DNA from: Pyrrhoderma lamaoense
Taxonomy: Eukaryota > Basidiomycota > Agaricomycetes > Hymenochaetales > Hymenochaetaceae
Direction: 5' to 3'
DNA: 64,000 bases
Assembly: GCA_002794735.1 (NCBI GenBank)
Contig: NBAZ01000013.1
Span: 186,001 to 250,000, forward strand
Part shown: positions 57,990 through 64,000 of the stretch, one piece after another
How the letters are laid out: every line of letters begins with the position of its first letter
Numbering within the stretch: the stretch's first letter is position 1
Made by a program: the position numbers and the translations under genes
Notes under the pieces: generated by a model
Seen by the model: the letters and a program-made list of their open reading frames with translations, nothing else
Databases searched by the model: none
Told to the model about the DNA's origin: nothing

Positions 57990-60725
57990 GATACTCCTCG
58001 GTTCACATACTTCTACATGACCTTTTAATGACCTGCTATCCCTTTCTTTCTCGGTGATAACTTTCTTCTATCTCACAATAGTGACTAGTTTGAAATTGGG
58101 TGTATTTTTATTCATTTCAGTCTGGGTCTTTTACTTTGTTGTTATTGTGGATCTGGAGAAATGTTTTGTATGAAATTCAACATTTACTATTCTCTTACCT
58201 TTTCCTCTTGCTTTACCCCTACTATCAACGATTTTTTTATTTTATCTTTCTATGCAACCATTCTAGCTTTGAGCAATGAAATTGTAACCTAGCGCTCATG
58301 AGTATTTTATGCTGTTTAGTTCTCTTTCCTCTCCCTTTTTTGTCCTGTTTTCTCCTCTACAAGCCTTCACCTCTATCCACCCAATCCATTTGCATTACAG
58401 TATCCCCTCTTAACTAACCCTTCATTCGTTACTCTATGCTTAACAAGATACCACCAATTCCTCATTATTCCCCCTATCTTCACTGTCTTCACATAGTAAC
58501 TAGTACTTCTTAACTTCTAGTTTAAATTTGCTCTGTACGCCGTTTGAGCGCGGTTTACCTATTGTTTAGATGTTATCTGGCAGGCAATAAAAGTTCTTCA
58601 AGGAGTTTGGGGTATTTGAAAATATTCGAAATTGTTGAGGTCAGGTGCGTTTATACATTATCTTCTTCCCAACACACTTATCTGGAACGAGGATCTGGTT
58701 TCCACTTGGCTTGACACAGTTATTTGCAAACGTGAATTCGTAAATTGAGAATTCGTGTTTTTGCGATTATAAGCGCCATGCTGATGAGGCGTGTTCAATG
58801 TAAGGGTGCATGGAAAAGGGTATGCAATGTATAAATATCTGGAAATGCGATGGCGTGAGGTTCGTCTCTAGATACGGTATCCTGATATAACGATAGTCAC
58901 AATTCTTCCGAAAGAACTCAAAATACAAGCTTCGAAAAACTATCAAATAACCACCTATATTTGTCAATAGATGCGCCAATTCCTTTTCTAGTTCTTGGCT
59001 TCGACTTCATGATCTTTGACCCAAAACATAGTTTCGCTCCAAAGCTCTTAACTGAGTAACCGACATTCCAACCCCCTCTCGTGAACTACAATTTGAAGCC
59101 AATTTTGTATGTTTCGCTCCACAAAACACACGACTCATCACCTTCGTTTTACGAGACCTTTGGACCACCCTTCTCCGAATAATAAAATTGTAATTCAGAA
59201 GCATTTGCTTCCGCTGAAAAATGGACAGAACAACCTTAGTTAAGTTTGTGCTAAAACTGGACCTTGACTTCTAAATTATCTTGCCGCGGATTTATGATAC
59301 TCGCTAATTTAGATTCGGAATTCCGTTTAGATATCATGATGGAGAGGTGCGCGTTGCCATTTGCTTTCCCGGAACGAAAAGAAAAAAAATTGACCGTAAC
59401 TTTCGGATTATCATAGTTTAATGACGGTCAAATAGCTTCGCGGACCTTGTAAGCGAGCAAAGGAGAGAAATTGAGAGTTGAAAGATCGAATCGCGAACGA
59501 ATTTTCCGAGAGGCCGATTGTCGTGGAGCCGAGGTTTTCTTACTGGGCGACCTCACAACTTTATCTTCAAACTCAATTTTTTACCGAAGAGGGTCAAGTT
59601 AGAATGGAGGGTAAATAGGCGCTGATAGGGAGGAGAGGTCGGGGGTGAAAGATTACTTTCGCTATTCCAAGCCGTTGCTATTGCATCATTAGTTTCTCCC
59701 CTCAAAGTGGTGCATTCAGATATGTTTAGATCCATAAATATATTCATGTGCTTTCCTCTCACAGACAGCTTCTTATCGTTCCAAACTTAGTTCTTCTTTA
59801 CTTTTGACCATCATAACACCTCCACTGGGATAGCAACTTACCAAGTATGTGGGATGCTCTAATAAATCTCAAGTTCTTTCAACAGATTACTTTACCAATT
59901 TTCTTATAAAAATAGTAAAGTGCTTGGTAAGTCCAGGGGTAGAATTGATTTCCTTAATCTGGGGGGCCAATCTAATTTAAGTGCCTAAGTACAGGGGTTG
60001 TAATCTTACTTCCGATACATGCTCCCTTTGCCGGCCACCCAAAGAAGTCCATGGCTCATGCTTCGTTCATGGAAAACTCGCATCATCATTTGTCGGGGTA
60101 ACATCAAATAGCAATAGGGCTCATGTTTTCTGGAATATATACTGATTTCGCAAAAGACCTTTTTAGTGTTGTCTATATAATTGTCTTTCGGTTCTTCAGA
60201 ATAAATTGTTCAGTATAGAAATACTTGATTCCGTTGACATCTTTCGATACTTGTCTTACAATATCCTCGGTTCTTGGAGATCGATTTCCACTCCCGTCCT
60301 TTCACATGAACTCAATTTCTATGTCGGGCATGTCAGAAGCCCCAAAAATGCGTATCGCATAACGTATTTGGGTCATTCTTCATTTATAAGTCGAGTTCCT
60401 GTCACTGGGCTTGCTCAGAAAACGACTCACTCGGAACACGATTCTTGGGCTTCTCCCGCTTACTGCCTGTTGTAATAAAGAGATCCGCTTGGACGTAATA
60501 GAAGACAGTCAACAACATCAATTACATTTTATGTTATTAAAGCAAGCTTTTAGTCCTTTTTAAAACTGTTTGCCAGCCATATATAAACTGCCCACCTTTT
60601 GTTGTCCTTCTCTTCAACGTCCTTCGTTAGTTTTTATCCCTCCCCCTCCCTCTATACTTCCTCCCTTTTTTCCTTTCTGTGTATAGTTCTTTTACTTTTC
60701 ATCTCATACTTCTAAACTCCTAGTC
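57990..60725. other. Intergenic region between the RasGEF and aquaglyceroporin genes
   Basis: No gene is supported in 2.7 kb. It holds the RasGEF 3' flank (pyrimidine-rich to about 58450) and the aquaglyceroporin promoter, with CT-rich leader near 60620-60710. Short frames at 58767-58979, 59007-59204, 59553-59762 and 60206-60475 have no recognisable motif. Confidence 0.5.
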
Positions 60726-62249
60726 ATGGCCGACCGTAGCTCCTCTAAAGAACTCCACCGTAAAGTGGACACCGAAGCTTATCCCTCAGAAATTGATGCT
60801 GAGAGCCCCATCTCTACAACTAATCTCACAATGTTCCCAAACACATGGTCCAAGATTCGGTAAGATTATATGTACCGACGTTCATCGTTGTTTTGCAGTC
60901 TTTGACTTCAGAGCTTTAGCTATCGCATCAGAGAGCCTGCAGCAGAATTCATTGGAACAATGATTCTTGTCATGCTCGGCACCGCCGGGAATGCTCAAGG
61001 TGTGTTGTTCGATAGCACGAAGGTCTCTTCATCCCCAGCCGGTGTACGTACATTCTATCTATCCGTCGTTTATAGTTGTTATGGATATACTGAAATTATT
61101 CCTATCAGGGCTGGACCTCTGTTTCTTTCGGCTGGGCGCTAGGTAAGATTCAAAAAACATGAAACGTCTTCGCAGGATTAATCTCTTTCTTTATTATAGG
61201 TGTCAGCCTAGGCGCTTGGATCTCGTCTGGAATTAGTGGTGGCCACATCAATCCTGCGGTATGTCGTGTTTGCTTGTGTTTATTTGTACTTTGACTGTAC
61301 CATAAATATTTTATATTGATTACGACCAACTTATTTTCCGTAAATAGGTAACCATTTCGCTAGCCACATTCCGAGACTTCCCTTGGAAAAAGGTCCCAAT
61401 ATACATATTTTCCCAGCTACTTGGCGCTATTGTGGGAGCCGCAATTACATACGCGAATTATTTCCATGCCATTGATCTCTTTGAAGGCGGTTCAGGCATT
61501 CGTACCGTACCAGGTTCTGCGTCGCTATTTGGCACTTACGCAGTACGTCTCTACCATTCAATTCTACCTAGAATCACTCCATTGAATGAACTCATGATAT
61601 CTTTTAGGCATCTTATATGACGAATGGTATGATATTTTTATGATTGATTATATATTAGATTTGCTGATCGGTTCATTTCATCACCAGTTTCCGCTTTCTT
61701 TGATGAGGTATGTCCCCCTAAGTTACTCCATTCTTATTGAAACAACGGTTAACGGATCTCCTAATTCAGTTCCTTGGTGCCTTTCTTCTCCTCCTCGTGC
61801 TTCTCGCAGTCTTAGACAAGCGAAATGGCCCGCCACCGTCTGGATTAGTACCTTTGGTACTGTTCCTTGTTTTCCTTGGACTTGGTTACGCCTTCGGTGC
61901 GCAAACAGGGTTCGCAGTTAACCCTGCCCGTGACCTTGGCCCCCGAATCTTCACCGCTATGGCTGGTTATGGACGTGAAGTATTCGACTTCCGTAACCAG
62001 TACTGGCTTTGGTGTGGTGTTCTTGCACCCATCCTTGGCGGACTCACCGCTACTTTTGTATACGACACATTCATTTATACTGGTGGTGAAAGTTTATTAA
62101 ATCGCCCGTGAGTATCTAATCGTTATCTCTATTCTACTGTAATTTGAGAGTTAGTTTGTTGCCATATTAGAAACTCGGCTTCAAGGAGCATGGACATAGA
62201 AATTACAGCTTCAGAAAATAAAACATCAACCCCCGTAAACATGGTGTAG
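60726..62249 (+). CDS. Aquaglyceroporin (MIP family)
   Basis: Plasma-membrane channel for glycerol and/or water. The ATG at 60726 starts [20 protein letters not shown]; the family core begins [20 protein letters not shown]. The two pore half-helices show as [20 protein letters not shown] (intron inside) and [13 protein letters not shown]; the Asp after the second NPA (NPARD) is the mark of glycerol-conducting members. Other helices: [40 protein letters not shown] and [20 protein letters not shown]. About eight exons are separated by short canonical introns; one (ASYMTN) is very small. The frame meets TGA at 62109-62111, but this lies inside a perfect donor GTGAGT; splicing to the acceptor CATATTAG near 62170 would extend the tail with [20 protein letters not shown] to TAG at 62247-62249. 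I prefer the longer form, with 62111 as the alternative end. Confidence 0.88.
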
Positions 62250-62529
62250 TAGAGGGAATTTCTCTTATGTACCTCATTTGGTACATACTTCATGATACGG
62301 GATTTTATAGCAGTTTTCATTTGCAATTATACCACTCTATTCTTTTTTTCTTAATTTGCAACTAGTCAGTCTTCACTGTTCAAAGCTGGGTTTTTTTTCT
62401 CCTTGCCTGTTGTTACTGTATAGTAGTTATTAGCTGTGATCTTGTTGGGTCTGTTCTGCTATGTTCCATTCGTTTAAAAGTAGTTGATCTTTTTATTATT
62501 TGCTTATAACATGATGATGAACAATGAAT

Positions 62530-64000
62530 CTAAAGTTTTCCAGTTTTGTCCCACCCTAGAAGAGGTCCCCACGATCGCCACATGCGCTCAACAATATGAA
62601 GTTTTTCGGTACGGCCAAGTACGGGGCTTTCTAGGTCTGCAATATCGGAAAGCATCTCATTACGAAAAAGTGATCGGGGAGGCAAGTGAGTTTCAGCATA
62701 TGAGCGAAGCCGAGCAAGTGCAATGAGCATCAAGCCAGACGTAAGAGGAGGTAATGGAACACCGATTGTACTTCGAATACCGACACTAGTCGTGCTACCC
62801 TTAACCTGAGTATCATTGGGTGCAGTGATGAGAAGTCGTTCAATACGGCGGATGGCAAGCCAAGCGCCCTCTCTTTCCGCCTGACCTCCAAACCGTTTTT
62901 TGCCACGTGTACCGAATAGAAGTGATTGGGCTCCGTTCAAGAATGCATAGACAATCGCAAAAGCGGGAGCAACACCGACGAAGGCAAAGGTCAATTCTTG
63001 TGATTTGAGAAGTTTATCGATTCCAGACAAAGCTTGATCCAGGTCAACCTGCAGAATAGGGTCAGTGGGACTAATTCGGAAAAGGATGTCATTGGCCGAA
63101 TAAAGGCACCTTAGCCTTCTGTATTTGTATAAGAAGTGAGCGGATGAGACTTCCGGTAACAACTGTCCGGACAGGCGTTTTAATATCCTGCTCGTATATA
63201 CGGAGGACAGGTGTCAAGTCCCCCTGATGGATCCGAGATGAAAACTCTCTGAGCTGGGATTCATCAGGAGAGAGTTTGTCTTTGGCTAAGTCTAAAGCCA
63301 TCCTTTCAAGGGACTGATAAGGTTAAATTAGAAGGATAATACTAAGACAAGAAAGAATATTGACCTCAAGGTCCGCTCGAACGGCTTCAGGATTGACTAT
63401 CCGAGAACCTTCATCGCCTCCAGTCCGGACAGTATCAAGAATACCCCTGACGGGATCCACAACATACCCAAACCAGAAACCTTTCACCGTATCGTGTGCA
63501 CTGAGAGCACTCTCCCATATACTTTCCCTCGATTTGTATATGTAACGGAAAAGAAGTATTGTGATGGGTGGGACGAGAACAAGACGAGGCCAGATAAGAG
63601 TCAGCCTAGAAGGTCTTTTCAGGGAGGAAAAGATAGACGAATGTGTCGAAGAGTGTTGTCGAAGTTGAACGAAGACGAGATCATACAAAAGAGACGTTGC
63701 ATCTCCCGATATTTCAAGGGATGATATATCGCTACTCTCAGTAATACCTCGATATAGTCTATCTGCAGCTGCAGCAATATCCTCCCCAATCATAGAGTAC
63801 TCAAGATCTGACTTCAATGAAAGGAGTACCCCGAGATGCTCTGCTCGTTCATCACGGAGCTCGACGAGCTTTGCATATCTCAACTCGCATTCTTGCCGAG
63901 CTAATGCAACAGGTGATGTAAAGATAGGGTTCGCCTGATGAAGAAGGTGAGGAAAAAATGACGTCCCCAAAGCTGTGGGCCGCAATGTCCCTGAGTCGGG
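62530..64000 (-). CDS. NCA2: NCA2-family mitochondrial protein (5' end beyond window)
   Basis: Homologue of yeast Nca2 (nuclear control of ATPase), a mitochondrial membrane protein linked to expression of Atp6/Atp8. Visible parts are LVFVQLRQHSSTHSSIF, a hydrophobic segment RLVLVPPITILLFRYIY, KGFWFGYVVDPVRGILDTVR, an intron near 63364 to 63313, then SLERMALDLAKDKLSPDE, LIRSLLIQIQKAK, an intron near 63107 to 63050, and VDLDQALSGIDKLLKSQELT, AFVGVAPAFAIVYAFLNG (second membrane segment) and RRIERLLITAPND. It ends WRSWGPLLGWDKTGKL with stop at 62530. The VVDPVRGI and SGIDKLLKSQ blocks are family hallmarks. Convergent with the aquaglyceroporin gene, with 280 bp between the stops. Confidence 0.85.

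Overview
The window looks like nuclear DNA of a basidiomycete fungus, most likely Agaricomycotina. Genes are broken by many short GT-AG introns (mostly 45-85 nt, with a few of several hundred). There are two copies of the fungal-specific FunK1 kinase family and a DUF6533-type membrane protein, both typical of mushroom-forming basidiomycetes. Most other genes are conserved eukaryotic housekeeping genes. I saw no CRISPR array, rRNA, operon or biosynthetic cluster, and recognised no tRNA.

Layout. 0-6 kb: a tandem pair of FunK1 kinases on the minus strand, the first cut by the left edge. 6-18 kb: a low-complexity stretch rich in GA/CT tracts and C-runs, carrying GDH2 (NAD-dependent glutamate dehydrogenase) and CDC43 (geranylgeranyltransferase I beta), both minus. 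18-25 kb: an F-box-like gene and a Ser-rich gene (minus), then NDUFS4 of complex I (plus) from a shared divergent promoter, two unrecognised minus-strand ORFs, and the mitochondrial phosphate carrier (plus). 25-29 kb: a DUF6533-like membrane protein (plus) and a possible relic. 29-38 kb, all minus: MSH5, PHB2 and a PIG3-type quinone oxidoreductase. 38-46 kb: gene-poor, with decayed coding fragments, a small TATA-driven ORF and a 429-bp MITE with perfect terminal inverted repeats. 46-52 kb, minus: GH37 trehalase and an F-box/WD40-like protein. 53-58 kb, plus: an SH3-REM-RasGEF protein (CDC25 type). 60-64 kb: an aquaglyceroporin (plus) convergent with NCA2 (minus, cut by the right edge).

Functional themes are mitochondrial (NDUFS4, phosphate carrier, PHB2, NCA2), central metabolism and stress (GDH2, trehalase, aquaglyceroporin, quinone reductase) and signalling (RasGEF, GGTase I, FunK1). 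They look like ordinary gene order rather than one system.

The most striking sequence-level observation is that nearly every conserved gene has one or more apparent single-base losses, mostly in short homopolymers (18 sites listed), each restoring the expected protein when one base is allowed for. Because they hit essential genes and always go in the same direction, consensus errors in the assembly are the best explanation. Frameshifts in this window should therefore not be taken as pseudogenes without read support. Exon joins were worked out by eye from splice consensus and protein similarity recalled from memory; no alignment was run.
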